The translations under genes were made by a program, and so were the position numbers. The notes beneath the pieces were generated by a model. That model was not told the DNA's origin. It ran no database searches and saw only the letters and a list, made by a program, of their open reading frames with translations. From Palsa-1033 sp963735455 (GTDB taxonomy: Bacteria; Chloroflexota; Limnocylindria; Limnocylindrales; CSP1-4): DNA of 64,000 nt. The stretch covers positions 316,834 to 380,833 of the forward strand of contig CAVTKZ010000001.1 in assembly GCA_963735455.1 (NCBI GenBank), read 5' to 3'. Positions within the stretch are counted from its first letter, which is position 1. Each line of letters opens with the position of its first letter. This document shows positions 44,876 to 54,900 of this stretch, piece after piece.

Positions 44876-45643
44876 TCAGGCTCCCATGCGGCTGATGAAA
44901 ATGTAGCTGGCGCGCGCGGTCTCAGCAGGATTGGCTGGCTTGTCATGCTCCACCACCATCCACTTCGCACCGGCCGCGCGGGCGGCCTGCCACAGGTCGC
45001 GCCAGTCCAGCACGCCGGCACCGACATCCGCCCAGCCGTCCTGGTCCTCGTTTTGCCCTTGCGGCGCGATATCCTTCACGTGCGCGGAGACGATGCGGTC
45101 CCGATAGCGCTCCATCCATTCCTTGGGATCGGCGCCGCCCCGTACCAGCCAAGCGATATCCACTTGCCAAGCGAGCGGGCTGCCCTCCGCCGCCTCGAAG
45201 ATCAGCTCCAGCGCAGTCTTCACGCCATCTTTCGGTGCGAGTTCCCAGTGGTGGTTGTGATAGCCGAAGGTGATCCCCTGGTCGCGCATGCGCTCGGCGA
45301 TTTCGCTGAGTTCGCTCCCTAGCGCGCGCCAGAACGGCGCGTCGCTCTGCCGTTGTTCTGACGGCACGGCAGGCATGAAGAGCTGGTCGCAGCCCAGTGT
45401 GCGACAGGCCCGTACAACGACGTCGGGCCGCTCCCGAAGCGCCTCCATGCTTACGTGGCTGGATGATACCTTGAGTCCCCGCGCGTCGAGCTTGGCGCGT
45501 ACGCTCTCGGCCTCGTCCAGGTGGGAGCCGACGGTCTCGACATGAGCGTAGCCGGCTTGTTTGGCGGCGTCCAGCACACGGTCAAGCTCGCCTAGCGAGC
45601 GCAGAGTGTACAGTTGAATGGAGAGGATGTCGGTATTGTTCAT
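44876..45643 (-). CDS. Sugar phosphate isomerase/epimerase (xylose isomerase-like TIM barrel)
   Basis: 255 residues from ATG 45643, which has GAGGA six bases upstream; a start at 45691 would add 16 residues. TIM-barrel blocks: LSIQLYTLRSLGELDRVLDA, GYAHVETVGSH, GLKVSSSHV, ITFGYHNHHWEL (metal-binding residues), WQVDIAWLVRGGADP and VSAHVKDIAP. Likely a metal-dependent epimerase or isomerase of a sugar or inositol. It follows the hydrolase gene by 44 bases on the same strand. Confidence 0.88.
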   Translation of the reverse strand: MNNTDILSIQLYTLRSLGELDRVLDAAKQAGYAHVETVGSHLDEAESVRAKLDARGLKVSSSHVSMEALRERPDVVVRACRTLGCDQLFMPAVPSEQRQSDAPFWRALGSELSEIAERMRDQGITFGYHNHHWELAPKDGVKTALELIFEAAEGSPLAWQVDIAWLVRGGADPKEWMERYRDRIVSAHVKDIAPQGQNEDQDGWADVGAGVLDWRDLWQAARAAGAKWMVVEHDKPANPAETARASYIFISRMGA

Positions 45644-45687
45644 AGGGGTCCTCGTGGCCAGTGGGATCTGGAGCGCCAAACGGTTGG

Positions 45688-46395
45688 TCACTGCGCCAGC
45701 CCATTTGCACTCTCAAACTTCAATTCCAGGAAATCGTAAAGGTTCTTTTTGTTACAATCCGCGCTCAACAGGGAACCGCAGTAAGCCTGCGCTGCCATTT
45801 GGACGTGGGACAGTTCGACTGTATCTCGGTTCTCTTCGGGAAGGTGATCGCAGAGCACAGAGCTGAATGTCTTCCACGCGTCGCTCCTGTTGCGATACTC
45901 ACCGTATCGAAGCCATCCTCGCGCACCGAGCGCCAGGCCTGAGAGGATGGCGGTCATTTCCTCGCGATCTCGTGGAGGCTGCGGATCGACGACACCCCAA
46001 GCCTGTACCACGTCCGGATAGGCCGAAATTAACTGGAGTACGCCGAGCCCTCCCCGGCTGAAGCCTGTCGCCACTACCCGCCGCTTGGTATAGCGATTAG
46101 CCAGGAACTCGGCCAGCCCCCTCGCGTAGTCCCGCCAGTTCCAGTCGTCCAAACTCGGAATAGCCGGCGCTTGCGGCGCAATGACGACAGTTCCGGGAAG
46201 GCGACCGAGTATGGCCTGAAACGGCGGCGTTTGATGGAGACAAACCAGCGGGAGCGCGCCGAGCGACGAACCCGCTTCACCCCTGCCATGCAAAAACAGA
46301 AGAATGGGGGAATCCTGATCCAAGTCAGGCTCGACCACCAGAGCGGATAACTGGCCGACGCCAGCAGCCGGAATTATGACGGTATCGGCGCGCAT
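45688..46395 (-). CDS. Alpha/beta hydrolase (esterase/PHB-depolymerase-like)
   Basis: 235 residues from ATG 46395 with GGAAAGG upstream; the longer frame to 46542 reads through repeat-like DNA. ILLFLHGRGEAGSSLG carries the oxyanion loop, GFSRGGLGVLQL the nucleophile serine (GxSxGG), WGVVDPQPPRD a likely acid residue, and VELSHVQMAAQAY a likely histidine. No signal peptide. It probably forms a transcription unit with the sugar isomerase. Ester substrate unknown. Confidence 0.82.
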   Translation of the reverse strand: MRADTVIIPAAGVGQLSALVVEPDLDQDSPILLFLHGRGEAGSSLGALPLVCLHQTPPFQAILGRLPGTVVIAPQAPAIPSLDDWNWRDYARGLAEFLANRYTKRRVVATGFSRGGLGVLQLISAYPDVVQAWGVVDPQPPRDREEMTAILSGLALGARGWLRYGEYRNRSDAWKTFSSVLCDHLPEENRDTVELSHVQMAAQAYCGSLLSADCNKKNLYDFLELKFESANGLAQ

Positions 46396-47310
46396 TACCT
46401 TTCCATCGATGCCATGCCTGACGATACGCGAGTGGATCCGGTATCGCAGGTGCCTGAACCCTACACGTGACGTCACAGCGAGGCAATTTCTTTGGGCTGT
46501 CATTTCCACGCGCGGTTTAGTGTCCTGTCCCCGACAGGACACTGGCGCCTCCTTCAGGGCGCGTCGCCGCGGGTGATCTGCTCTTGCGGTGGCCCCTAAT
46601 CGTAATCGTCCTCGAGCTCGTCCTCGACCTCAGTCCCGGCAGGGCGAGAATTTAGAGCAAGCTAGCTACATCAGGTTGAGGTTTGACCGCTATTCTTCCG
46701 GCCAACCTGAAAAGTACCGTTCTCTCCAATGCTGCGATCTCGACGTCCGTCGAAAGGGTTTGGGTCTTTGGCCGCGCTCCTGGAGCCGATCCCCGACTAG
46801 ATCCAGAAATTCATCTATCGGCAGTCCCGCGGCCTTCGCTTCGTCTGCATAAAAGTCACGAAAAGCCTTTGCCCACGTTCCGCGTTGGAAGTGTCTTCCT
46901 CCATGCCGGTGGTCCTCGAGTTGCCTTTTCATCCACTAATATTTTCGACCTTCGAAAGATAGGCTTTAGTCGTTTCGAATCGCTAAATGCTCCCTTGCTC
47001 GATCTTTGATTCCCCAATCGAACTCGTCCTCGCCTTCGACCTCCGCTGGTCAAGGAGAGCGTCGAGTTAAGCTGTTGAAAAGAGGAGTGAGTGCATCATG
47101 AAATAAGGAGGTTGAATTAGCGCGTTGTCCGGCCTTCTTCTTGCGTTTTTGACGGTCATATCTAAAGCTACGCCGGTGATGAAGAAAACCCGGTCGGGCA
47201 CCAAACATTGTGAACTAAACCATCCCAAGCATTCTACACGCACTCAGTGCGCGTCGCACGGTCGCAAGCAGGATTAATTTCAACGATCTGGGAGGAATCG
47301 AAAAGCGTGA
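46396..47310. repeat. Gap with CCTTCAGGGCGCG and TCGTCCTCGACCTC repeats
   Basis: GTCCTGTCCCCGACAGGAC (46521-46539) is a palindrome, followed by CTCCTTCAGGGCGCG. TCGTCCTCGACCTC-type solo ends lie at 46607-46632 and 47016-47043. A short - strand frame is listed separately. Nothing else is supported. Confidence 0.55.
46690..46932 (-). CDS. Small hypothetical protein
   Basis: 80 residues with a helical centre (TWAKAFRDFYADEAKAAGLP, then IDEFLDLVGDRLQ) and a basic tail. Composition looks protein-like, but there is no known motif, no clear ribosome site, and flanking repeats. It could be a gene remnant. Confidence 0.35.
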   Translation of the reverse strand: MKRQLEDHRHGGRHFQRGTWAKAFRDFYADEAKAAGLPIDEFLDLVGDRLQERGQRPKPFRRTSRSQHWRERYFSGWPEE

Positions 47311-48165
47311 ATTTTTCTTCAAATCCTGATTCTCGGACTGGTTCAAGGCGCGGCAGAGCTTTTGCCAATTTCGAGCTCGGCTCACGTGATTGTTGCTGAG
47401 AAACTCATGGGCCTTGATCCCTCCAGCCCGGAGATGACTTTCCTGCTGGTGATGCTTCACACCGGAACGATGTTTGCCGTCATTGTTTATTTTTGGAACG
47501 CCTGGCGCGAACATTATTTCTCAAGTGTTGCCGGCTTTAGGATCGTCGCAGTCAACGTGGTAATCGCGACCATCATTACGGGCATCGTCGGCTTGGCGCT
47601 TCAATTGGTGATCGAGAAGGTTTTTTTAAAGGGTGCAGAAAAGTCGGACGTGGAAGTCCTTTTCTCGAAGCTTCCGCTGATTGGCGGCGCACTATTGGCA
47701 GCCGGCCTGTTGATTATTTATTCCGGTATACGCGAAGAAAAAAATCGGCGTGGCGACGATGTGAATGCTTCGCGCGCGTGCTGGATTGGCGCTATTCAGG
47801 GCCTGTGCTTACCGTTTCGCGGCTTCTCCCGTTCGGGCGCGACCATCTCGACAGGTTTACTGCTTGGAATTGGTAAGCGCCGCATGGAAGAGTTCAGTTT
47901 CGCTTTGGCCGTGGTATTGACGCCACCGGTGATTGCCAGAGAGTCGCTTCGCCTGTTCAAGTCGCATTCTGAGGCGACTCAACCTTCGCATCTGGTTCAA
48001 CTCGCGCTGCCGGGCTTACTTGGCATGGTTTGCAGTTTCGTGGCCGGGTTACTGGCGCTCTGGCTATTGTCGCGATGGTTAGAGGCGGGTCGCTGGAAGC
48101 TTTTTGGTTATTACTGCCTCGTTGCAGCGATCGTCGTCTTTGGCCTGGCTTTTGCTGGGTTTTGA
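47311..48165 (+). CDS. uppP: Undecaprenyl-diphosphatase
   Basis: BacA-family membrane phosphatase that regenerates undecaprenyl phosphate for cell-wall synthesis. The frame is open from 47311 (IFLQILILGLVQGAAELLPI), matching the family N-terminus, then SSSAHVIV, several membrane helices, the second catalytic block FRGFSRSGATI and a C-terminal helix pair. No ATG, GTG or TTG precedes the conserved start in this frame. A GTG at 47307 is one base out of frame. Either ATT 47311 is used or one base is inserted. TTG 47362 would remove the first catalytic helix and is unlikely. RGFSRSGATI replaces the usual PGxSRSGATI. Confidence 0.82.
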   Translation: MFLQILILGLVQGAAELLPISSSAHVIVAEKLMGLDPSSPEMTFLLVMLHTGTMFAVIVYFWNAWREHYFSSVAGFRIVAVNVVIATIITGIVGLALQLVIEKVFLKGAEKSDVEVLFSKLPLIGGALLAAGLLIIYSGIREEKNRRGDDVNASRACWIGAIQGLCLPFRGFSRSGATISTGLLLGIGKRRMEEFSFALAVVLTPPVIARESLRLFKSHSEATQPSHLVQLALPGLLGMVCSFVAGLLALWLLSRWLEAGRWKLFGYYCLVAAIVVFGLAFAGF

Positions 48166-48520
48166 ATCTTTTTCTCCTTGGGCATCTTGAAAAACGGCCA
48201 ACTGACCTGCGGCGACATCACCATTATAAATGGTTAAAAACCGGTTGGGTCACCCGCGATTCCCGAATCCATTTTGCATTTCGGAATGGTTGAGTAGCTC
48301 GTTCGTATCGATGAGAAAGGCTCTTTCGAGCGATTGCGTTGCTGGTGACAGGCGATATAGCTTTCCAGGCTCGTCAAAAGGCTTGGTTCGGTCCAAGAAG
48401 CCATACGAGAGAGGGTGATCCTCCAATGATTATCCGAATTAAAAAGAGCCGCGTTTATTATCCGCCAGCGATTGCCTGGTCAAAGTCAGCCCGTTCGTCT
48501 CCAAAGGCGGAAAACAGCTT
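48166..48520. repeat. Gap with a fragment of the TAGTGYACCG element
   Basis: 48188-48228 matches the complement of one end of the 20406 element (CCAACTGACCTGCGGCGACA then TCACCATTATA). The remainder up to the RND gene has no recognised gene. Confidence 0.6.
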
Positions 48521-51500
48521 ATGATGTGGATCGTAAAGATCGCGCTCAGGGCTCCATATACGTTTACCGTTCTGGGAGCATTATTGCTGATTGGAGGCGC
48601 GCTCAGCGCACTCCAGATGCCAAAGGATATCTTTCCAGCGATTAACATCCCGGTCGTGGGTATCATCTGGACCTATAGTGGGATGCCCGCTCAGGAAATT
48701 GCAGAGCGTATTACTACCATATCTGAGAGGGCCTCCACCACGACGGTTAATAACATCGAACACATCGAATCCAACTCTTTTGATGGGATAGCCGTCATCA
48801 AGATTTATCTGCATCCGGGAGCCAGTATCAATGCGGCGATAGCTGAAGTGACGGCCTCATGTCAGACGATTCTTAAAACGATGCCGCCCGGCGTTACTCC
48901 ACCGAATATTATTAGCTATAACGCCGCGAATGTTCCGGTTCTGCAGTTAAGTGTGGGTGGGAAGAAATTCTCCGAACAGGAACTCTACGACTTCGCAACC
49001 AACTTTATTCGCACCCAATTGGCGACCGTGCAAGGCTCATCTATTCCACTGCCGTACGGAGGAAAGGTCCGGGCCGTATCGGTGGACCTCGATCCGAGCA
49101 AGCTGCAAGGTTACAATATCGCATCCCAGGAGGTCGCCGACGCGATCAACCGACAAAGTGTTGTGGTGCCTTCGGGCACCGTAAAGATCGGCGTGCGCGA
49201 GTACGACGTTCTGATTAATGGGAGTACCGACACGATTCAGGCGCTCAACAATCTGCCAATAAAACAGGTGAACGGCGCGACGATTTATATCCGGGATGTT
49301 GCTAACGTACGCGATGGCTATACGCCACAGGTGAACATGGTCGTCTCGAATGGGATAAAGGGAGCGCTGCTACCGGTCCTCAAAAATGGCAACGCATCGA
49401 CTTTGGACGTCGTATCCCGAGTGGTGAAGGCACTACCTCAGATAGCCGCGACATTGCCCCAGGGTCTGCAGATTAAGCCGCTCTTCGATCAGTCGGTTTT
49501 CGTTAGCTCGGCTTTGGACGGCGTTATCCGGGAGGGGGTCATCGCGGCGTCGTTGACTGCCGTGATGATTCTGCTCTTTCTTGGATCGTGGCGCAGTACG
49601 CTAGTGGTAGCCACGTCTATCCCGCTTTCGATCTGTTTTTCCGTGCTTGCGTTACATGTGATGGGACAGACCATCAACATTATGACGCTGGGCGGCCTCG
49701 CGTTGGCCGTTGGCATCCTTGTCGACGACGCGACGGTGGAAATCGAAAACATCCATCGAAATCTGGCGATGAAAAAATCGATGATCGATGCGATCCTCGA
49801 TGGCGCCCAGGAGATTGCCACGCCAGCTTTTGTCGCGACGCTCTGCATCTGTATTGTGTTCGTGCCGATATTTTTATTAGGGGGAGTTGCTTATTACTTG
49901 TTCTCGCCTCTGGCGATGGCCGTCGTCTTTGCGATGGTGGCTTCCTACTTTCTGTCCCGTACGGTCGTGCCAACCATGGTGAATTTCTTGCTCATAAATG
50001 AGCATCATACGGCGAGCCCGAGTGACCTTAAGTCTTCACGTCGGAATTGGTTCGTCTGCCTCCACGAAGGATTTAATGAGGGTTTCGAGAAACTGCGGAA
50101 CTTTTACTCCGCGCGGCTGGAGTGGGCGCTCAGTCACGGACGTCTGGTGATCGGAGTAATGATGACTGCCGTAGTACTCTCGCTCCTTCTCATAACCCCC
50201 TTCCTCGGCGAAGATTTTTTCCCGTTGGTCGACGCCGGCCAATTCGTCCTCCACGTTCGTGCCCCTGTCGGCACACGCATCGAGGAGACGCAGCACGTAT
50301 TTTCCCAGGTTGAAGATGTGATCCGCAGGGTGATCCCTCAGGACGAGATTGACTTGGTCCTCGAGAACATTGGATTGCCGACGAACCTCAATATCGCCTT
50401 GGGCGACACCGCGACGATCGGCTCCGCAGACGGTGATATCCTTGTCTCACTAAACAAGGAGAAGCATGGTCCAACCTGGAGTTATGTGAAGAAGATCCGC
50501 CAACAGTTGATCGCCGAGTACCCCGATTATACATATTTCGTCGAGCCTTCGGACATCGTTGACCAAACTATTAACGCGGGTCTTCCCGCGCCGATTGACG
50601 TTCAGGTGGTAGGCCATGATCAAAAGAACTATGAAATCGCTGAAGAGCTCCGCCAAAGATTTATGGGGATTCCCGGAGCTGTGGATGTGAACATTCATCA
50701 GGTCATCGATAACCCGTCATTGCTCGTGAAGATCGACCGCACCCGATCCGATCAGCTGGGCCTGACTGAGAAACAGATCGCTGATGATCTCCTTATCTCG
50801 TTAGCGGGCAGCGGACAAACGGCTCCTAACTTATGGCTGAACCCGAAGAATGGGGTTAGTTACAGTATCGTGGTCCAGACCCCGCAATACCTGATTAACT
50901 CGATTTCGGCCATTAATCTGACGCAAATCACGTCGGCCAGCAGACCGGCACTTCCCCTCAGCAATATGGGGTATCAAACACCAATCACAGGACTCACGGG
51001 CGGTAGCGGTCGCCCACCCCAACTCCTCAGCAATCTGGCGTCCATCGAACACATTTCGACTCCAGTCGTCGTAAGTCACTACAACGTCCAGCCTGTATTT
51101 GACATTTATGCCAATGCCCAAGACAGAGATCTGGGAGGTATCGCTCACCAAGTGCAGAAAATCGTGGACGATATGAAGCAACGTCTCCCGCGCGGTACCA
51201 CGCTGGCAATCCGAGGACAGGTTCAAAGCATGGACAGCTCTTACCTTGGACTTGGCATCGGCATCGCTTTTGCCATTCTGCTAGTTTACTTCCTAATGGT
51301 GGTCAACTTTCAAAGTTGGCTGGACCCGTTCATCATAATTATGGCTCTTCCGGGCGCCGTTACCGGGATTGTCTGGATGCTTTTCCTTACTCGTACAACC
51401 ATTAGTGTGCCGGCATGGATGGGCGCGATTATGTGCATCGGGGTCGCGACGTCGAACAGCATTTTAGTGGTGACCTTTGCCAACGAACAGCTCCGCGTTG

Positions 51501-51814
51501 GAAAGAACCCGCGCGAAGCGGCACATGCCGCGGGATTTACACGACTCCGACCTGTCTTGATGACTGCCCTGGCCATGGTCCTCGGCATGTTGCCGATGTC
51601 TCTTGGGCTGGGCGACGGCGGCGAACAAAACGCACCCCTTGGACGTGCGGTAATCGGTGGCTTGCTGATCGCCACCTTCTTTACCCTCTTTTTCGTTCCG
51701 GTCGTTTACAGGCTTCTCAAACGAAACTTCAAACTGCACGACTTGCATCCGCGGCTGCGCTCGCATTCGTCGGACGAGAATTGCCTAACAGCACCTCTAC
51801 GATCGATCGGGTAA
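48521..51814 (+). CDS. RND efflux pump, inner-membrane transporter (HAE1 type)
   Basis: 1097 residues. Typical AcrB-like layout: N-terminal membrane helix (YTFTVLGALLLIGGALSALQ), MPKDIFPAINIPVV, a porter domain, helices 2-6 with GGLALAVGILVDDATVEIEN, a second porter domain beginning near GEDFFPLVDAGQFVLHVRAP, and helices 8-12 with GVATSNSILVVTFANEQLR and RLRPVLMTALAMVLGMLPMS. The VDDAT segment holds the acidic proton-relay residues. It exports small molecules using proton motive force. The adaptor gene follows 35 bases later; no outer-membrane factor is nearby. Confidence 0.93.
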   Translation: MMWIVKIALRAPYTFTVLGALLLIGGALSALQMPKDIFPAINIPVVGIIWTYSGMPAQEIAERITTISERASTTTVNNIEHIESNSFDGIAVIKIYLHPGASINAAIAEVTASCQTILKTMPPGVTPPNIISYNAANVPVLQLSVGGKKFSEQELYDFATNFIRTQLATVQGSSIPLPYGGKVRAVSVDLDPSKLQGYNIASQEVADAINRQSVVVPSGTVKIGVREYDVLINGSTDTIQALNNLPIKQVNGATIYIRDVANVRDGYTPQVNMVVSNGIKGALLPVLKNGNASTLDVVSRVVKALPQIAATLPQGLQIKPLFDQSVFVSSALDGVIREGVIAASLTAVMILLFLGSWRSTLVVATSIPLSICFSVLALHVMGQTINIMTLGGLALAVGILVDDATVEIENIHRNLAMKKSMIDAILDGAQEIATPAFVATLCICIVFVPIFLLGGVAYYLFSPLAMAVVFAMVASYFLSRTVVPTMVNFLLINEHHTASPSDLKSSRRNWFVCLHEGFNEGFEKLRNFYSARLEWALSHGRLVIGVMMTAVVLSLLLITPFLGEDFFPLVDAGQFVLHVRAPVGTRIEETQHVFSQVEDVIRRVIPQDEIDLVLENIGLPTNLNIALGDTATIGSADGDILVSLNKEKHGPTWSYVKKIRQQLIAEYPDYTYFVEPSDIVDQTINAGLPAPIDVQVVGHDQKNYEIAEELRQRFMGIPGAVDVNIHQVIDNPSLLVKIDRTRSDQLGLTEKQIADDLLISLAGSGQTAPNLWLNPKNGVSYSIVVQTPQYLINSISAINLTQITSASRPALPLSNMGYQTPITGLTGGSGRPPQLLSNLASIEHISTPVVVSHYNVQPVFDIYANAQDRDLGGIAHQVQKIVDDMKQRLPRGTTLAIRGQVQSMDSSYLGLGIGIAFAILLVYFLMVVNFQSWLDPFIIIMALPGAVTGIVWMLFLTRTTISVPAWMGAIMCIGVATSNSILVVTFANEQLRVGKNPREAAHAAGFTRLRPVLMTALAMVLGMLPMSLGLGDGGEQNAPLGRAVIGGLLIATFFTLFFVPVVYRLLKRNFKLHDLHPRLRSHSSDENCLTAPLRSIG

Positions 51815-51849
51815 CTTTGAAACCTTATTGCTAACCCCGGAGGGAGACG

Positions 51850-53094
51850 ATGAATATGCATTCGACCCGAATTGAGGATACCAAAGCCGGCGCTTCAGGA
51901 GACACTGAATCGAGCACCGACGACTCGGGAGAGAAAGTCTCCGTTCGGGGGAGGCGCTCTGGCCGCAGTGTGAAGGCATTGGTCGCAGCAGGCGTTGTCA
52001 TTGTTGTCGGGGTCGCGATCTATTTCTTGGCAATCTCTCCAAGAGTCGAGAACGACAAAGAGCTCGCAGCGGCTGCTATTGCGGCCGGAAAGAAGACAGT
52101 CACCGTTGTAGCGCCGACGCAAACATCAAGTGCACCCGAGCTGACTCTTCCGGGCAACATCGAAGCTAACCAAATGACATCTATCTACTCGCGAGTCGAT
52201 GGTTATCTCGGACGGTGGTACGTGGATATCGGCGACCATGTCCAGGCAGGACAGGTCCTGGCAGATATAGAAGCCCCACAGATCGACGCGGATCTCCGCA
52301 TGGCCCAGGCTCAACTGGAACTTGCTGAGGCGAATCTCAGGTTGGCACAAACCAATTCGATACGTTCGCGGGAGCTCTTTCAAAATCACGTCAATTCGCA
52401 GCAAGAACTCGACACTGTTCTCGCCACGGAACAGGTACAGAAAGCCTCCCGCGACAGCGCATTGGCAGCTCTGACGAGTGCGCAGGATATGAAAGCCTTC
52501 GAGCAAATTCGCGCCCCATTTGCCGGCACGATAACCGCGCGGTATGTGGACGTAGGGTCGTTAGTCGCCTCCGGCAGCGCCCGGACCGTTCAGAAGCTTT
52601 TCGACTTGGCCCAGTCCGATCCGGTGCGCGTCTTTGTGAATGTTCCTCAAGCGGAAATAGGCAGTGTGATGCCAGGAACGCCGGCCACGATCATGGTGGA
52701 TGAATTTTCGGGTCAAACGTTTGCCGGCAAGGTGACTCGAGACGCTGGGGCGTTTGATCTGGCTTCGCGCACGTTGCTGCTCGAAATAGACGTTCCCAAT
52801 CCGGATGGCCGTCTCTCCGCCGGCATGTACGTCCATGCAAAGTTCGCGTTGCAAACTCCGACACCGGCTCTTCTCCTGCCGGATAATGCAATTCAGATCG
52901 ATTCGAAGGGTGTTCGAGTCTTCGTCGTTGATTCAAGCGGTAAGATCGAGGCTAAGTCGGTGACTCTGGGACGCGATTTCGGCACGAAGTCAGAGATTCT
53001 TAGCGGTATAGGGGTTGCTGACAGGGTAGTTCAGAACCCGACTGATGATCTACATCAAGGGATGATCGTAGACACACAACGCGCCGACAATTAG
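51850..53094 (+). CDS. RND efflux periplasmic adaptor (MFP family)
   Basis: 414 residues; ribosome site GGAGGGA eight bases before ATG 51850. A single membrane anchor (ALVAAGVVIVVGVAIYFLAI, ~48-67), a lipoyl/hairpin region (YSRVDGYLGRWYVDIGDHVQ, AGQVLADIEAPQIDADLRMA), a long alpha-hairpin (LAEANLRLAQTNSIRSRELF), then a beta-barrel and membrane-proximal domain (PFAGTITARYVDVGSLV, DNAIQIDSKGVRVFVV). It links the pump to an outer-membrane channel encoded elsewhere. The anchored start rather than a lipobox is normal for part of the family. Confidence 0.92.
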   Translation: MNMHSTRIEDTKAGASGDTESSTDDSGEKVSVRGRRSGRSVKALVAAGVVIVVGVAIYFLAISPRVENDKELAAAAIAAGKKTVTVVAPTQTSSAPELTLPGNIEANQMTSIYSRVDGYLGRWYVDIGDHVQAGQVLADIEAPQIDADLRMAQAQLELAEANLRLAQTNSIRSRELFQNHVNSQQELDTVLATEQVQKASRDSALAALTSAQDMKAFEQIRAPFAGTITARYVDVGSLVASGSARTVQKLFDLAQSDPVRVFVNVPQAEIGSVMPGTPATIMVDEFSGQTFAGKVTRDAGAFDLASRTLLLEIDVPNPDGRLSAGMYVHAKFALQTPTPALLLPDNAIQIDSKGVRVFVVDSSGKIEAKSVTLGRDFGTKSEILSGIGVADRVVQNPTDDLHQGMIVDTQRADN

Positions 53095-53147
53095 ATCTGG
53101 CGCCCGTTCAGCACCTTCAAGCGGCGCATGTTCGAGGAACGGAACGA

Positions 53148-53260
53148 CAACGATGGAAGCGAGACGGACAAAAATCCAGGAATAAGCGAGCGCGTCCGCG
53201 CCTCGCATAAAGGCGGATTATCTCCGCGGAAACCATAAAAGCGAGATAGCTCCGCTTATC
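53148..53260. repeat. REP-like hairpin before msrP
   Basis: GAATAAGCGAGCGCGTCCGC is followed by GGCGGATTATCTCCGC and AGCGAGATAGCTCCGCTTAT, giving nested short hairpins between the pump operon and msrP. Confidence 0.55.
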
Positions 53261-53267
53261 CATTCCA

Positions 53268-54230
53268 ATGTATATTGAAAAGAAACAATCCTGGCGCCTG
53301 CCCGACTCGGCAGTTACTCCTCAATCCCAGTATCTTGGACGGCGCCAATTTCTGCGAACCTGCGGCCTTGGATTGACGGCCGGTACCTTGGTGCCGGCCT
53401 TGGCCCGCGCCGCGACGTTTGGGTTTCCTGATTCGCTGAATGCGGCAGACAGGTTGCCCGGCGTTAAACTCACGCCCTACGAAGACATTATCGGCTACAA
53501 CAATTTTTACGAATGGGGGCTTGAGAAGGGCGATCCGAAAATCAACGCCAACAAAGGCTGGAAGACGGAGCCTTGGACGATCGAGATTGGCGGTTTATGC
53601 GCAAAACCAGGCAAATATGATGTCAACGACCTGATTAAAGCCATCGGAGGGATTGAGCAGCGCAATTACCGCCACCGGTGTGTAGAAGCCTGGTCAATGG
53701 TAATACCTTGGGATGGGTTCGCCCTCGCTAAACTTGTGGCAATGGCTGAGCCTAAAGCTGAGGCAAAGTACCTGCAATTCACCACCTTCATGGACCCGAA
53801 AGACTGTCCAGGTCAGCGCTCGCAGGACTTTTCCTGGCCGTACACCGAGGGCCTGACGCTACCCGAGGCGACCAATGAGTTGGCTTTCCTGGCGACGGGC
53901 ATCTATGGCAAGCCGTTGCTGAATCAGAACGGGGCGCCAATTCGATTGGTTGTTCCCTGGAAGTATGGGTTCAAGGGAGCTAAATCGCTGGTGCGAATCG
54001 ATTTTGTGGCCGACCAGCCGAAAACTCTATGGAACCAGATGGCGCCGAATGAGTACGGATTCTACGCAAACGTCAATCCCGAAGTTGATCATCCTCGCTG
54101 GAGCCAGAAAACGGAACGCGTCATCGGTGCCGGCTTCTTTGGGGGGAGGCAACCAACTCTGAAATTCAACGGTTACGAAAAAGAGGTTGCCGGACTTTAT
54201 GCCGGATTGGATCTTCGGAAAAATTTCTGA
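53268..54230 (+). CDS. msrP: Methionine sulfoxide reductase catalytic subunit MsrP
   Basis: 320 residues, periplasmic molybdenum-cofactor enzyme that repairs oxidised methionine in envelope proteins. Tat signal with twin arginine at 25-26 (GRRQFLRTCG). YNNFYEWGLEKGDP is the usual start of the mature part. The Mo-ligating cysteine is in RHRCVEAWSM (residue 138). FTTFMDPKDCPGQ, IRLVVPWKYGFKG and the NPEVDHPRWSQ ending are diagnostic. It is followed by its haem partner MsrQ. The need for molybdenum links it functionally to the Mo/W uptake genes elsewhere in the window. Confidence 0.95.
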   Translation: MYIEKKQSWRLPDSAVTPQSQYLGRRQFLRTCGLGLTAGTLVPALARAATFGFPDSLNAADRLPGVKLTPYEDIIGYNNFYEWGLEKGDPKINANKGWKTEPWTIEIGGLCAKPGKYDVNDLIKAIGGIEQRNYRHRCVEAWSMVIPWDGFALAKLVAMAEPKAEAKYLQFTTFMDPKDCPGQRSQDFSWPYTEGLTLPEATNELAFLATGIYGKPLLNQNGAPIRLVVPWKYGFKGAKSLVRIDFVADQPKTLWNQMAPNEYGFYANVNPEVDHPRWSQKTERVIGAGFFGGRQPTLKFNGYEKEVAGLYAGLDLRKNF

Positions 54231-54251
54231 TCCGCAGAAATCAGTCTTGGC

Positions 54252-54900
54252 ATGAACCTCGCTCACCAGGATTCTCGCCAACAAATTTGTTGCGCTCGCC
54301 ATTCTATTCGGGGTCGGCATTTTTCTGTTGATTGTTCCGGCGCTTACCAACCAACTCGGCGCAAATCCGATCGAACGCTTGCTGCATGTGTCGGGTGAGA
54401 TTGCGATCTGGACGTTGGGCGCCGTCTTGAGTCTAACTCCGCTGCGCGTACTCTTTCCGCGTTCGGCGATCGTCAACGCGCTGAACCGGCATCGGCGTTA
54501 CATCGGGGTGTCTGCCTGCATCTACGGGCTCATACATTTCTCGTGTCATGTGCTCTACCAGGGCGATTGGGATGATCTGCTCCAGAGTTTTACCAAACCG
54601 TTTACCTGGTTCGGCTTAGCCGGACTCAGTATCCTGGTGTTGCTCGGGTTAACCAGCAACAACTGGGCCGTCCGGAAGCTGGGCGGAAGGCGATGGAAGC
54701 TGCTTCACCGCCTGGCTTACGTGGCGGCAATTGTCCTGATCTATCATCAATCGATCGCGGGCAAAGGACACTGGTACGTCGCCCGCTGGTTGTTATTCCT
54801 GCTCGTCGCGTTGGAAGGCGCTCGGCTCGCGAAAAAATTTTGGTTTAGCAAGCCGAACGACCAGCGCGGTCCGGCCAAGACCAGAGAGGTTTCCCGGTAG
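54252..54900 (+). CDS. msrQ: MsrQ haem-binding membrane subunit, 5' frameshift
   Basis: Ferric-reductase-like membrane protein that passes quinone electrons to MsrP. Conserved segments: KFVALAILFGVGIFLLIVPA, HVSGEIAIWTLGAVLSLTPL, RRYIGVSACIYGLIHFSCHV (haem histidines), WKLLHRLAYVAAIVLIYHQS. The only sensible start, ATG 54252 (MNLA), lies one base out of frame with the body, whose frame begins only after a TGA at 54253. A one-base indel near 54262 would repair it. A TTG at 54328 would delete the first helix. Probably an intact gene with a sequence error. Confidence 0.85.
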
